The translations under genes were made by a program, and so were the position numbers. A DNA stretch of 64,000 bases, from assembly GCF_036687315.1 (NCBI RefSeq), contig NZ_CP144683.1:1674001-1738000 (forward strand). The letters are read 5' to 3'. Source of the stretch: Sphingopyxis sp. TUF1. GTDB taxonomy: Bacteria > Pseudomonadota > Alphaproteobacteria > Sphingomonadales > Sphingomonadaceae. Below are positions 15,773-24,826 of the stretch, piece after piece (within the stretch, counting starts at the first letter, position 1; every line of letters starts with the position of its first letter). Under the pieces are notes generated by a model. That model did not search any database. It was not told the DNA's origin and saw only the letters and a program-made list of their open reading frames with translations.

Positions 15773-17198
15773 CATCACCCGCCGCGCGCTCCTCGCGGCA
15801 GGCACCGCCGCCGTGCTGGCGCCGCCGCTTTTTGCGCGAACGGGGGGAGGCGTCCGGACCTTCAAAGGCATTCGCTACGCGACAGCCAAACGCTTCGAGG
15901 CACCGGCGCCATCGCCCGATAATCGCACCGCGCTGGGTGACTTCGGTCCCGCCTGCCCGCAGCGCGGCGATCGCTATACGCCGCAGTCCGAAGACTGTCT
16001 GTTCCTCAACGTCTGGACGCCCGCGACGGCAAGCGATGCCAAGCGGCCCGTGATGGTCTATTTCCACGGCGGCGCCTATTCGACCGGCAGCGTCACCGAC
16101 CCGATCAACGATGGCGCGGCGCTTGCGGCGCGTGGTGATGTGGTCGTTGTGACGGTCAACCATCGCCTCAACGCGCTCGGTTATCTGTATCTCGCGCGGC
16201 TCGACCCGCGCTTTCCCGACAGCGGCAATGCGGGGCAGCTCGACCTGATCGTCGCGCTTGAGTGGGTGCAGCTCAATGTCGCGGCGTTCGGTGGCGATCC
16301 CGGCAATGTCACCATCTTCGGCCAGTCGGGCGGCGGCGCGAAGATCGCGACCTTGATGGCGATGCCCGCCGCGAAGGGCCTGTTCCACAAAGCGATCACG
16401 ATGAGCGGGCAGCAGGTCACCGCCTCGGGCCCACTCAACGCCACGAAGCGCGCCGAGGCTTTCCTGGGCGCGCTCGGCAAGGGCGTCGATCCCGCGACCG
16501 CACCCGTCGGGCAATTGATCGCTGCTCTGGAGGCGACCGATCCGATTCTGGGCGGCGGCGTTTACATGGGACCGGTGCTCGACATGATGCATCTGCCGCG
16601 CCACCCCTTCTGGCCCGACGCCGCGCCGCAATCGCTCGATATTCCGATGATGCTCGGCAATACAGTGATGGAAACGCGCGCGTTCTACGCGCCCGATGGC
16701 AAGCAGCTTGCGGGGCTGAGCTTCGACAATCTGGCCGAGCGCATCGCGCCCGAAATCAAGGTCGATGCGCATCCCGAATGGGTGGTGGCACAGTTTCGCG
16801 CGCGCTATCCCAAGGCTGCGCCGCTCGAGCTGTTCCACCGCATCGTTACCGCGGGTCGTAGCTGGCGTGGGCAGGTCGAGGAGGCCGAAGCGCGAGCGCG
16901 CGCCGGGGCGCCAGCCTTTGTCTACCAACTGGACTTCGAGGATGCGAAGCACGCCGACGACATCGGGTTCGCGTTCGGCACCACGCCTGATGCAAGTCCC
17001 GCGCAGCGGGCGATGAGCGACCGGATGATGGATGCCTTCGTCCGCTTCGCGCGCACGGGCGATCCGGGTTGGCCCGCCTATGATCTGGGCACGCGGCAGA
17101 CGATGATCTTCGACAGCGACAGCCGTGTCGAAAGCGATCCGCGCGGGTGGGAGCGCGAGCTGTTCGCGCGCGTGCCCTATGTCCAGCCGGGGACATAG
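15759..17198 (+). CDS. Secreted type-B carboxylesterase
   Basis: A 479-aa alpha/beta hydrolase of the carboxylesterase type B family. The nucleophile elbow is GQSGGG with Ser near residue 190 (VTIFGQSGGGAKIATLMA), with the usual FKGIRYA and EDCLFLNVWTP motifs. The N-terminus TRRALLAAGTAAVLAPPLFA looks like a Tat or Sec signal, so it is probably periplasmic. Position in the isomerase-kduD-kdgK operon, overlapping kdgK by 14 bases, suggests removal of acyl or methyl groups, or aromatic esters, from pectic fragments. That role is inferred from context only. I chose the start at 15759 because it begins the signal peptide. Confidence 0.85.
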   Translation: MSGADITRRALLAAGTAAVLAPPLFARTGGGVRTFKGIRYATAKRFEAPAPSPDNRTALGDFGPACPQRGDRYTPQSEDCLFLNVWTPATASDAKRPVMVYFHGGAYSTGSVTDPINDGAALAARGDVVVVTVNHRLNALGYLYLARLDPRFPDSGNAGQLDLIVALEWVQLNVAAFGGDPGNVTIFGQSGGGAKIATLMAMPAAKGLFHKAITMSGQQVTASGPLNATKRAEAFLGALGKGVDPATAPVGQLIAALEATDPILGGGVYMGPVLDMMHLPRHPFWPDAAPQSLDIPMMLGNTVMETRAFYAPDGKQLAGLSFDNLAERIAPEIKVDAHPEWVVAQFRARYPKAAPLELFHRIVTAGRSWRGQVEEAEARARAGAPAFVYQLDFEDAKHADDIGFAFGTTPDASPAQRAMSDRMMDAFVRFARTGDPGWPAYDLGTRQTMIFDSDSRVESDPRGWERELFARVPYVQPGT

Positions 17199-17203
17199 GA
17201 ATC

Positions 17204-17296
17204 CGTCATTGCGAGCGGAGCGAAGCAATCTCCAGCTAGCAGCAATCGATGATGATGGCAGGAGATTGCTTCGTCGCTACGCTCCTCGCAATGACG
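17204..17296. repeat. Palindromic repeat family B, copy 2
   Basis: Inverted repeat between two convergent genes, with arms CGTCATTGCGAGCGGAGCG and CGCTACGCTCCTCGCAATG and inner arms AGCAATCTCC and GGAGATTGCT. It matches the copy at 5971-6062. It occupies the whole intergenic space and may end transcription in both directions. Confidence 0.85.
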
Positions 17297-17301
17297 AATG
17301 T

Positions 17302-18273
17302 TTATACGATCCCGTGCGACCCGAGCCAGTTCCACAGCAATTCGGGCCAGATCGCGACGGGCAGCCCCGCGGTTTTCATCAGCCCAAAACCATGGCCCCC
17401 GCGCTCGAAGAAATGCGCTTCGCACGGCGCATTGATGGCGCGCGCCGTGTCGCGCAGGCGGACGCTGTTGTCGACCTTGACGACATCATCATCCTCGGCG
17501 TGGAGCAGCCACAGCGGCGGCTGGTCGGCGCGGACATTGCCTTCGGGTGAGTAGAGCGCCTCGCGCGCCGCATCGGGGTTCGCGCCGATCAGCTTCTCGC
17601 GGCTCACCGCATGGGCGATCGCAGGGTCCATCGACACGACCGGATAGATGGCGGCGAGCGCATCGGGCCGCGCGGGCAGCGCGTCGGCGGCATCGACGGG
17701 CGCGTAGACCTTCGCGTCGAAGCGCGTGAGCAGGCTCGTCGCCACCTGTCCGCCCGCCGAAAAGCCGCCGAAAGCAACGCGCCCCGGATCGATGCCGTCG
17801 GCCGCCACGCGGCTCCGCACCAGCCGCACCGCGCGCTGCGCATCGGCGAGCGGGACGTCGGACCCGTTCGTCCAGCCGTCGCCGGGCAGGCGATAGAAAA
17901 GGACGTAAACGGTGACGCCGCGTTCCTTCAGCCAGCGCGCCAGCTCATAACCTTCCTTGTCGATCACGACATAGCGATAGCCTCCGCCGGGGGCGAGGAT
18001 GACCGCGGCGCCATTGGGCCGCGCGGGGCGGAAGATGTCGAGCCGCGGGCGCGTGATGCCTTCTAGCATCCGGTCGCTGGCGTGCGGGTCGTCGCTGCGC
18101 TGGACCACCCGTTCGGCGAGGCCGCGCGGCGGTGTGACATGGCCTTCGGGCCACAGCGGCACGCTTGCGTCGGGGGCCACGTCCGCGGGACGCGTCCATG
18201 CCGCGCGCGCGGCGGCGCTCGCGAAGGGCATCGCAAGGCCGGCGCTCAGCAGCGCGCGGCGGCTGAGTGCCAT
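17302..18273 (-). CDS. Secreted alpha/beta hydrolase, acetylesterase-like
   Basis: A 323-aa alpha/beta hydrolase of the type often annotated as xylan or pectin acetylesterase. It has an oxyanion-hole motif (ILAPGGGYRYVV), the nucleophile motif GGFSAGG (Ser near residue 172), a late Asp region (LLHAEDDDVV) and a final His (FFERGGHGFGL). The start MALSRRALLSAGLAMPFASAAARA is a signal peptide with SRR-x-LL, possibly Tat-type. The preceding cupin stop overlaps this ATG by one base (TGATG). It is third in the pectate lyase-cupin-hydrolase operon, so deacetylation of pectin fragments is likely. The longer frame upstream is out of context. Confidence 0.8.
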   Translation of the reverse strand: MALSRRALLSAGLAMPFASAAARAAWTRPADVAPDASVPLWPEGHVTPPRGLAERVVQRSDDPHASDRMLEGITRPRLDIFRPARPNGAAVILAPGGGYRYVVIDKEGYELARWLKERGVTVYVLFYRLPGDGWTNGSDVPLADAQRAVRLVRSRVAADGIDPGRVAFGGFSAGGQVATSLLTRFDAKVYAPVDAADALPARPDALAAIYPVVSMDPAIAHAVSREKLIGANPDAAREALYSPEGNVRADQPPLWLLHAEDDDVVKVDNSVRLRDTARAINAPCEAHFFERGGHGFGLMKTAGLPVAIWPELLWNWLGSHGIV

Positions 18274-18674
18274 CACTCTGCCGCCTTGTTGGGATAAGCG
18301 ATGATCAGCACCAGCGGCTCGGTGCCCGTCTGACGAATGCCGACCCTGGCGCCCTTGTAGAGCCACGCCGCCATGCCGGTGCCGAGTTCCCGCTCGGTGC
18401 CGTCCGAATGGACGACGCCAGTCCCCGACACGACATAGTAGATTTCGTCATGGTCGATCGGGTGGATGCCGATCGCGGCGCCGACGTGCAGCGCGCGCTT
18501 GCGAAATTCGAAGCTGCGCGGTGCGGGCACGGCGTCGCTGATCCGCCATGCGGTCGACAGGCCGATTGCGCCATGCGGCGGCGCTTCCTCACGCACCGTC
18601 GCGGCTTCGTCGATCACGACCATCGCGGGGGCGGCGCCCGCGCCCGCGAGCAATATCGCGAGCAGCGCGCTCAT
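18273..18674 (-). CDS. Small cupin-domain protein, possibly exported
   Basis: A 133-aa single-domain cupin. The first cupin motif includes IHPIDHDEIYYVVSGTGVV, whose His and Glu residues could bind metal. The second motif (LYKGARVGIRQTG) lacks the usual His. The N-terminus is hydrophobic (ALLAILLAGAGAAPAM) and ends in a plausible signal-peptidase site, though it has no positive charge. It sits between pectate lyase (4-base overlap) and the esterase. Cupins such as KdgF linearise unsaturated uronates and this could be a divergent relative, but KdgF is cytoplasmic, so the function is open. Confidence 0.75.
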   Translation of the reverse strand: MSALLAILLAGAGAAPAMVVIDEAATVREEAPPHGAIGLSTAWRISDAVPAPRSFEFRKRALHVGAAIGIHPIDHDEIYYVVSGTGVVHSDGTERELGTGMAAWLYKGARVGIRQTGTEPLVLIIAYPNKAAE

Positions 18675-20050
18675 TGCGCTTCTCCGCGCGAGGCGCGGTC
18701 GCGCGCCGACAGATGTTCCTGCGGCATCGGCGCGGTTTGCCCCGGATAGCGGCCCGATTTTGGCTCCATCGTCGCCAGATCCCAGTCGGCCTCGACAAAG
18801 GGTGCGCTCACCGGCGGCTTGACCGCGGGATAGGCGCTCACTTCCTTTTCGTCGTCAATGATCTCGCCGCGCCCCTCGGCCACGAAGAAGAGCACGCGAA
18901 TCTCCTCGGCATCGCGTGCCCACGGCCGCGCACCCGCGCTCGCAAGCACCGACGTTTCGACATCGCGCACCGGCAGGATGCGGTAGCCATCGACCGGCGC
19001 GAGCGGCGCCCTGGCGCGGATCAGCACGGCGCGCGTTTCGCCATAGCGGCCGAATTCGGGCAGCGCCTTGCCGTGACGATCGACCGCCAGATTGTCCTTG
19101 CCATAATATTCGAGGTCGCCGTCGCCGCCGAGCATCAGGAAGGGCAGGCCGTCGTCGGTGTCGTTGCCGCCGCGCATCACATTGCCGATCGCGCTGATCT
19201 GGCCCGTCACATAGTCATGTCCGGTCCATTCGAGATTCATCAGGTTGTAATGCACCGCGCGGTGCTTGGGGTTATAGATCAGGTTGTTGATCATCAGCAC
19301 CTGCGCTCCGCCCTTCACCAGCGGGGCGCGCTCGACATTATGCGCCCAAATGTTGCGGTAAAAAACGATGCCGGTGGCGTTGTCGTGGATCAGCGATCCC
19401 TTACTGTGTTCACCCTTGGGGTGGCTCGCATCGGCAAGCCCCTCGGCCGCCAGATTGTTCGAGAAGGTGATGTTGCGGCTCGTGCCCTGACGCCATTCCT
19501 CGACGCTCTTGCCGGTAAAGCGGGGCCCCGACGCCGACATATTTTCGTCGATCGCCCACAGGAAGGTGCAATGATCGACGATGACATTATGCGCGGCGAC
19601 GGTCGAAAAGGCGTCGGCTTCCCACCCACTGCGCTTCGGCTGGCCATCGCCGCCGGTATAGACGCGCAGGTGGCGCAGGATGACGTCGTGCGTCTTGACG
19701 TCGATGCCCGTGCGGATCAGCGTGATGCCGGGCCCGGGCGCGGTTTGCCCGGCGATGGTCAGATAGGGGTGTTTGATCTCAATGGGCTGCCGCCCCATGT
19801 CGATCACGCCGCCAACCTCGAACACGATGATGCGCGGCCCCGGCGTGTCGATCGCCGCCTTGAGCGACCCCGGCCCGTCGGCTGCCAAGGTCGTCACCCG
19901 CAGGATTTTGCCGCCGCGCCCGCCGGGGGTTTCGGCCGCTGGGCCGACCGCGCCGGGGAAGGCGCGCGGCGCCGCTTCGGCCGCAGCAAGCGGCGCGGAG
20001 GGCAGCGCAAAGGCCAGCAAAAGCGCGGCGATCCACGGAGTCCGGCGCAT
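18671..20050 (-). CDS. Secreted pectate lyase, polysaccharide lyase family 1-like
   Basis: A 459-aa right-handed beta-helix lyase that should cleave polygalacturonate by beta-elimination in the periplasm or outside the cell. It has a Sec signal (MRRTPWIAALLLAFALPSAP, cleavage near AAA-EA). Family motifs include FPGAVGPAAETPGGRGGKI, YLTIAGQTAPG, VIVDHCTFLWAIDEN and the SKGSLIHDNATGIVFYRN coil. VDHC and NVERAPLVKGG correspond to substrate- and calcium-binding strands of PL1-type enzymes. It is the first gene of its operon, and its promoter region is shared with the TonB receptor and carries two LacI-type operators. Exact PL subfamily is not certain. Confidence 0.88.
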   Translation of the reverse strand: MRRTPWIAALLLAFALPSAPLAAAEAAPRAFPGAVGPAAETPGGRGGKILRVTTLAADGPGSLKAAIDTPGPRIIVFEVGGVIDMGRQPIEIKHPYLTIAGQTAPGPGITLIRTGIDVKTHDVILRHLRVYTGGDGQPKRSGWEADAFSTVAAHNVIVDHCTFLWAIDENMSASGPRFTGKSVEEWRQGTSRNITFSNNLAAEGLADASHPKGEHSKGSLIHDNATGIVFYRNIWAHNVERAPLVKGGAQVLMINNLIYNPKHRAVHYNLMNLEWTGHDYVTGQISAIGNVMRGGNDTDDGLPFLMLGGDGDLEYYGKDNLAVDRHGKALPEFGRYGETRAVLIRARAPLAPVDGYRILPVRDVETSVLASAGARPWARDAEEIRVLFFVAEGRGEIIDDEKEVSAYPAVKPPVSAPFVEADWDLATMEPKSGRYPGQTAPMPQEHLSARDRASRGEAQ

Positions 20051-20107
20051 AATTCTCTCCCTTGTTCTTTGGCTCTTGACAGGGCGTCACCTATCCTCCA
20101 ATCTTTC

Positions 20108-20121
20108 TGACACCGGTTACC
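20108..20121. promoter_or_regulatory. Putative LacI-family operator 3
   Basis: TGACACCGGTTACC, identical to the site at 13185-13198 and located 58 bases upstream of the pectate lyase start. Confidence 0.7.
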
Positions 20122-20251
20122 CCAATCGGTCAACGAGAAAATATGTCCAAGGGAGAGGGTCTGATCGGAGCCGCCGCAACGACGGGCGGACCATCCTTAC
20201 TCTCCGACAATCGAAGCACAGGATGGCGCGCCGCGTCATTTTGTCGAATAA

Positions 20252-20265
20252 AGTAACCGGTGTCA
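20252..20265. promoter_or_regulatory. Putative LacI-family operator 4
   Basis: AGTAACCGGTGTCA, the reverse complement of TGACACCGGTTACT, 46 bases upstream of the TonB receptor start. It pairs with operator 3 across the divergent promoter region at a centre distance of 144 bases, which would allow looping. Confidence 0.7.
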
Positions 20266-20310
20266 TTCATTGCGAGAGCGAGGATGCGGGGCGATTAAGG
20301 GAGGATGAAA

Positions 20311-23151
20311 ATGTCGATTCAAGCAATGCGGAGTGTTCGCACTTTGACCCGGCTGGCGTGCGGAGCCTCGCTTGCCGTGCTCGCGGCGTCGCCGGCCTGG
20401 GCGCAGGATGTCGCTGATGAAGCGGTCGCGAGCGAAGACGAGATTGTCGTCACCGGCTTTCGCGCCTCGCTAGACAAGGCACTCGACGTGAAGCGCGATT
20501 CGATTGCGGCGGTCGATGCGATCGTTGCCGAGGACATCGCCAAATTTCCTGACCAAAACCTCGCCGAATCGTTGCAGCGCATTCCCGGTATCACGATCCA
20601 GCGCGACGGCGGCGAAGGCCGCGCGATCACCGTGCGTGGTCTGGGTTCGCAATTTACGCGCGTTCGCGTCAACGGGCTTGAAACGGTCGCGACCTCGACC
20701 GATGGCGCCGCGGCGAACCGCGACCGCGCCTTCGACTTCAACGTCTTTGCGTCGGAGCTGTTCACCTCGATCGTCGTCCACAAGACTGCCTCGGCCGAAC
20801 TTGACGAAGGCTCGCTGGGAGCTGTCGTCGATCTCAACACCGGCAATCCCCTCGGCGGCAAAAGCGGTTTCACCGCCGTTCTGTCGGCCCAGGGGAGCTA
20901 TAATGATCTTTCGGAAAAAGTCGGCCCGCGCATCGCCGGGCTGGTCAGCTGGGTCAATGACGCCGGCACTTTCGGCGCGTCGGTTTCCGCCGCCTATTCC
21001 GACCAGAAGACGCTCGAGCTTGGCAACAACACGGTTCGCTGGGCGCAGGCGCGTTTCGACTCGGTCGATGGCGCGCCCTGCTTCACGACCGCCAATTCGG
21101 GTGGAACCTATATTCCGAGCGCAGCCTGCGACGAGGTTGCGCTGGCGTTCCATCCCCGCATTCCGCGCTATGGCGAAATCGCGCATGACAGGAAGCGTCT
21201 TGGCCTGACGGGATCGATCCAGTTCGCGCCGACCGATGCGACCAAGATTTCGCTCGACGCGCTCTATTCGAAGTTCAAGCACGAGCGCCGCGAACAATGG
21301 GGCGAAGTGCTGCTGCGCAGCAACGAGCGGTCGATCAACGTCAGCGACTATGAGATCGACGAAAACAACAATCTCGTGTCGGCGACGCTCGACGATGCGT
21401 GGGTGCGTACGGAACATTATCTCCGCAAGGCCGAAACCGAATTCTACCAGATCGGCGGCAGCTGGGATCAGGACGTCAGCGACACATTCCGGTTCACGCT
21501 GCTCGGCGGCCTGTCGAAATCGACTGCGTCGATTCCGCTCGAAACGACGATTGTCTTCGACGATCGCGACGCGCAGGATTATCGCTACGACTATAGCGAC
21601 ATGGGCAACCCGCTGCTTAGTTTCGGGACCAGCGTCACCGACCCGGCGAATTTCCAGCTCGCCGAAATCCGCGACCGCCCATCGGAGGTCGAGAACAAGT
21701 TCCGCACGGTTCAGCTGCGCACCGAATGGGACATCAGCGACGATTTTACCGTCAAGGCCGGGGGCGTCTATCGCCGTTTCGACTTTGCCAGCATCGCTTT
21801 CACCCGCGATACGGTCGTATGCGGGAATGGCGGTGTCGATCGCGTGCTCGGCACGATAACCTGTTCGCCGTCGAGTGCATTTGGTCCGTCGGCTGTCTAT
21901 GGATTTGCGGTCACGCCCGCGCTGTCGCAGCTTTTCAAGCTGGGGAATGCTGGACAGCCGTCGGGCACGACGACCGAATGGCTTGTCCCCAACCTTGATG
22001 CAGCGACCGAATTCACTGGCCTGTATGACCGCACCCCGGCCCTCGATGCCGGTAACAACCGCTCGGTGCGCGAAGAGGTGAAAGGCGCCTATCTGCAATT
22101 CGATACCAAGGGCGAAGTTGGCGGATTGCGCTACGCGCTCAATGCAGGCGTGCGCTATGTCCACACCGATCAGACATCGAGCGGTCTTTCCAGCGGCACG
22201 GCAGTGACCGTCGAGCGCAGCTACGAAGACTGGCTGCCGTCAGTGAACCTTGCGCTGTTCCCGCACGAAGACATCGTCATCCGTGCGGCGGTCGCCGATG
22301 TTATGACGCGCCCGACACTTGGCAATCTGACGCCGGGCGGCACGGTCGACGGGTTCAACTATCGCATCAATTACGGCAACCCGTTCCTCGATCCGTTCCG
22401 CGCAACCGCCTACGACCTTGCGTTCGAATGGTATTTCGCGCCGCAGTCGATCTTCTCGGTCGCACTGTTCAAAAAGGACGTCGCGAGCTTCCCGGTTGCG
22501 ACGACGACCAGCGGCACCTTTGCGTCAACCGGCCTGCCGACATCGATCATCCCGCCCGGCAGCCCAGCCGCAGTCGATCCCGAACGTCAGTCGTGGACGA
22601 TCAATTCAATCGGCAACGGTGAAGGCGCAAGCCTGAAGGGCATCGAAATCGCGTTGCAGGCGCCGTTCACTTTCCTGCCGGGTTTCCTGTCGAATTTCGG
22701 TGGCCTTGTTAACGCGACCTTTGTCGATTCCGACGCCGACTATTCGGTTGCAGGGCCGACGATCAATCCGTGCGTTCCACCTAATTGCACTTTCGGACCC
22801 AATATCCCGGCGGTCCGTAACGGCACGCTCTTCAACCTGTCGAAGCGCGCCTACAACGGCACGCTTTATTATGACGACGGCAAATTCAGCGCGCGGGCCT
22901 CGATCAGCTATCGCAGCCGCTATGCCGACGCCAACAGCGGCACCGGCAATGTGTTCGAAGGCTATGGTTCGTCGATCAACGTCGATGCATCGATGCGTTA
23001 CGCAATCACCGAAAATATCGAAATCTCGGTCGAGGGCATCAACCTGACCGACGAGTATCGCTATCGTTTCACCGACATCGACGCCGACCGCAATTACGAG
23101 AACAATCATTTCGGTCGCACCTTCCTCTTCGGTGCGCGCGTCAAGATCTGA
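20311..23151 (+). CDS. TonB-dependent receptor, probable oligogalacturonide importer
   Basis: A 946-aa outer-membrane receptor. It has a Sec signal (residues 1-32, ending SPAWAQ), a short TonB-box-like EDEIVVTGFRASL, a plug domain (VAEDIAKFPDQNLAESLQRI, ITVRGLGSQFTRVRVNG) and a 22-strand-type barrel ending in aromatic FGRTFLFGARVKI. The FPDQNLAESLQRIPGI signature is typical of carbohydrate receptors in Caulobacter and sphingomonads. It lies between pectate lyase and a GH43 gene and behind LacI operators, so uptake of pectic oligomers is likely. I chose 20311 over the ATG at 20305 because AGGGAGG ends immediately before the latter, leaving no spacer. Confidence 0.92.
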   Translation: MSIQAMRSVRTLTRLACGASLAVLAASPAWAQDVADEAVASEDEIVVTGFRASLDKALDVKRDSIAAVDAIVAEDIAKFPDQNLAESLQRIPGITIQRDGGEGRAITVRGLGSQFTRVRVNGLETVATSTDGAAANRDRAFDFNVFASELFTSIVVHKTASAELDEGSLGAVVDLNTGNPLGGKSGFTAVLSAQGSYNDLSEKVGPRIAGLVSWVNDAGTFGASVSAAYSDQKTLELGNNTVRWAQARFDSVDGAPCFTTANSGGTYIPSAACDEVALAFHPRIPRYGEIAHDRKRLGLTGSIQFAPTDATKISLDALYSKFKHERREQWGEVLLRSNERSINVSDYEIDENNNLVSATLDDAWVRTEHYLRKAETEFYQIGGSWDQDVSDTFRFTLLGGLSKSTASIPLETTIVFDDRDAQDYRYDYSDMGNPLLSFGTSVTDPANFQLAEIRDRPSEVENKFRTVQLRTEWDISDDFTVKAGGVYRRFDFASIAFTRDTVVCGNGGVDRVLGTITCSPSSAFGPSAVYGFAVTPALSQLFKLGNAGQPSGTTTEWLVPNLDAATEFTGLYDRTPALDAGNNRSVREEVKGAYLQFDTKGEVGGLRYALNAGVRYVHTDQTSSGLSSGTAVTVERSYEDWLPSVNLALFPHEDIVIRAAVADVMTRPTLGNLTPGGTVDGFNYRINYGNPFLDPFRATAYDLAFEWYFAPQSIFSVALFKKDVASFPVATTTSGTFASTGLPTSIIPPGSPAAVDPERQSWTINSIGNGEGASLKGIEIALQAPFTFLPGFLSNFGGLVNATFVDSDADYSVAGPTINPCVPPNCTFGPNIPAVRNGTLFNLSKRAYNGTLYYDDGKFSARASISYRSRYADANSGTGNVFEGYGSSINVDASMRYAITENIEISVEGINLTDEYRYRFTDIDADRNYENNHFGRTFLFGARVKI

Positions 23152-23173
23152 CGCGTCAAGGTTCATCCCGGAA

Positions 23174-23209
23174 AGGGCCCGGCCTGCGTTCGCAAGGGCG
23201 GGCCTTTTT
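23174..23209 (+). terminator. Rho-independent terminator after the TonB receptor
   Basis: A hairpin of GGCCCG(G)CC pairing with GGCGGGCC is followed by TTTTTC. It lies between the receptor stop and the GH43 start and probably attenuates rather than abolishes readthrough, since no new promoter is evident before 23228. Confidence 0.75.
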
Positions 23210-23227
23210 CTTTGGAAGGAGAGACGG

Positions 23228-24826
23228 GTGACCGATCGCCGCGAGTTGCTGAAACTGGCCGGGACGGGCCTTGTCGCCACGGGGCTTTCGGGTTTCGCGG
23301 CGCCGGTCGCCTTCGGGCGGATGGCTCCGGCGCCGGCGTGGGCCCGGGGCTTCGACGGCCAGCGTGTCGCCGACCTTGGTGACGGGCGCTTCCTCAATCC
23401 GATCATGGCGGGCGACCATCCCGATCCTTCGATCCTGAAGGACGGCGCCGATTATTACATGACCTTTTCAACTTTCGACTCCTATCCGGGACTGGTCATC
23501 TGGCATTCGCGCGATTTGGTGAACTGGCGGCCGGTTGGGCCCGCGCTGCACAAGAATATCGGCTCGGTCTGGGCACCCGAACTGGTGAAGCATGAGGGGC
23601 GTTACTTCCTCTACATTCCCACGAAAGGCCCGAACACGAGCTGGGTGATCTGGGCCGACCGGATCGAGGGGCCGTGGAGCGATCCGGTCGATCTGCACCT
23701 GCCCAGTCATATCGACCCCGGCCATGCCGTCGGCGAGGACGGGTCGCGCTGGCTGTTCCTGTCGGGCGGCGACCGGGTGCGGCTGTCGGACGATGGCCTG
23801 AACCGCATCGGCGAACCCGAACATGTCTATGATCCGTGGCGCTACCCCACCGACTGGGCGGTGGAGGGGTTCGCGCCCGAGGGACCAAAGATCACGCGGC
23901 GCGGCGATTATTATTACATGATCACCGCGGTCGGCGGCACTGCGGGCCCGCCGACGGGGCATATGGTGATCGCCGCGCGCTCGAAATCGATCCATGGGCC
24001 GTGGGAAAATTGCCCCGCGAACCCGCTTGTCCGCACCGTGTCGGCGGCCGAAAAATGGTGGTCGCGCGGTCATGCGACGCTGGTCGAGGGGCCGGCGGGC
24101 GACTGGTGGGCGGTCTATCACGGCTATGAAAATGGTTATTGGACCCTCGGGCGACAGGCATTGCTCGACCCAGTCGAATGGACCGATGACGGCTGGCTGC
24201 GTATGACCGGTGGCGATTTATCGCAGCCGATCGCCAAGCCAAAAGGCGGCAGTATAATGGGGCCGCACGGAATGGCGTTGTCCGACGATTTTTCATCGCT
24301 CGCGCTCGGCGCCAAGTGGAATTTCTTCAAACCCGCGCCCGATGAAAGCCGCCGCGCGCGCGTCGAGGACGGGGCGCTGATGCTGGCGGCGCGCGGCAAG
24401 GCGCCGGTCGATTCATCGCCGCTGCTGCTGATTGCTGGCGATCAGGCATATCGCTTCGAATGCGATATCGAGATTGCGCCCGGCGGCACCGCCGGGCTGA
24501 TCCTTTTCTATGACGAGAAACTCTATTGCGGGCTCGGCTTCGACGGCGACCGCTTCGTCACGCACCAATATGGCATCGAGCGCGCGCGGCCGGTCAACCC
24601 GCATGGGACACGGATGCGGATGCGCGTCACCAACGACCGGCATATCGTCACCTATGACACCAGCGGCGACGGCGGAAAGACGTGGGTGCGTTTCGACCGC
24701 GGGATGGAAGTGTCGGGATACCACCATAATGTGCGCGGCGGTTTCCTGATGTTGCGCCCCGGCCTCTATTCGGCGGGCGCTGGCGAAGCGCGCTTTCGCA
24801 ATTTCGTCTTCCGCGCGCTCGATTAA
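23228..24826 (+). CDS. Exported glycoside hydrolase family 43-like enzyme
   Basis: A 532-aa five-bladed beta-propeller hydrolase. The GH43 hallmark GDHPDPSILKDGADYYMTF carries the catalytic base Asp. SVWAPELVKHEGRYFLY and EGFAPEGPKITRRGDYYYMI supply the later acidic residues. A C-terminal beta-sandwich starts near residue 355 (LSDDFSSLALGAKWNFF). The GTG at 23228 has AAGGAGA upstream and opens a Tat-like signal (TDRRELLKLAGTGLVATG). GH43 enzymes act on arabinose or xylose side chains; with pectin genes around it, an arabinan or side-chain activity is likely. The stop overlaps the convergent uxaA stop in TTAA. Confidence 0.85.
   Translation: MTDRRELLKLAGTGLVATGLSGFAAPVAFGRMAPAPAWARGFDGQRVADLGDGRFLNPIMAGDHPDPSILKDGADYYMTFSTFDSYPGLVIWHSRDLVNWRPVGPALHKNIGSVWAPELVKHEGRYFLYIPTKGPNTSWVIWADRIEGPWSDPVDLHLPSHIDPGHAVGEDGSRWLFLSGGDRVRLSDDGLNRIGEPEHVYDPWRYPTDWAVEGFAPEGPKITRRGDYYYMITAVGGTAGPPTGHMVIAARSKSIHGPWENCPANPLVRTVSAAEKWWSRGHATLVEGPAGDWWAVYHGYENGYWTLGRQALLDPVEWTDDGWLRMTGGDLSQPIAKPKGGSIMGPHGMALSDDFSSLALGAKWNFFKPAPDESRRARVEDGALMLAARGKAPVDSSPLLLIAGDQAYRFECDIEIAPGGTAGLILFYDEKLYCGLGFDGDRFVTHQYGIERARPVNPHGTRMRMRVTNDRHIVTYDTSGDGGKTWVRFDRGMEVSGYHHNVRGGFLMLRPGLYSAGAGEARFRNFVFRALD

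Noticed and set aside
20470..22164. A 564-codon minus-strand frame.
   Set aside because: It is a shadow of the TonB receptor gene with no family motifs.
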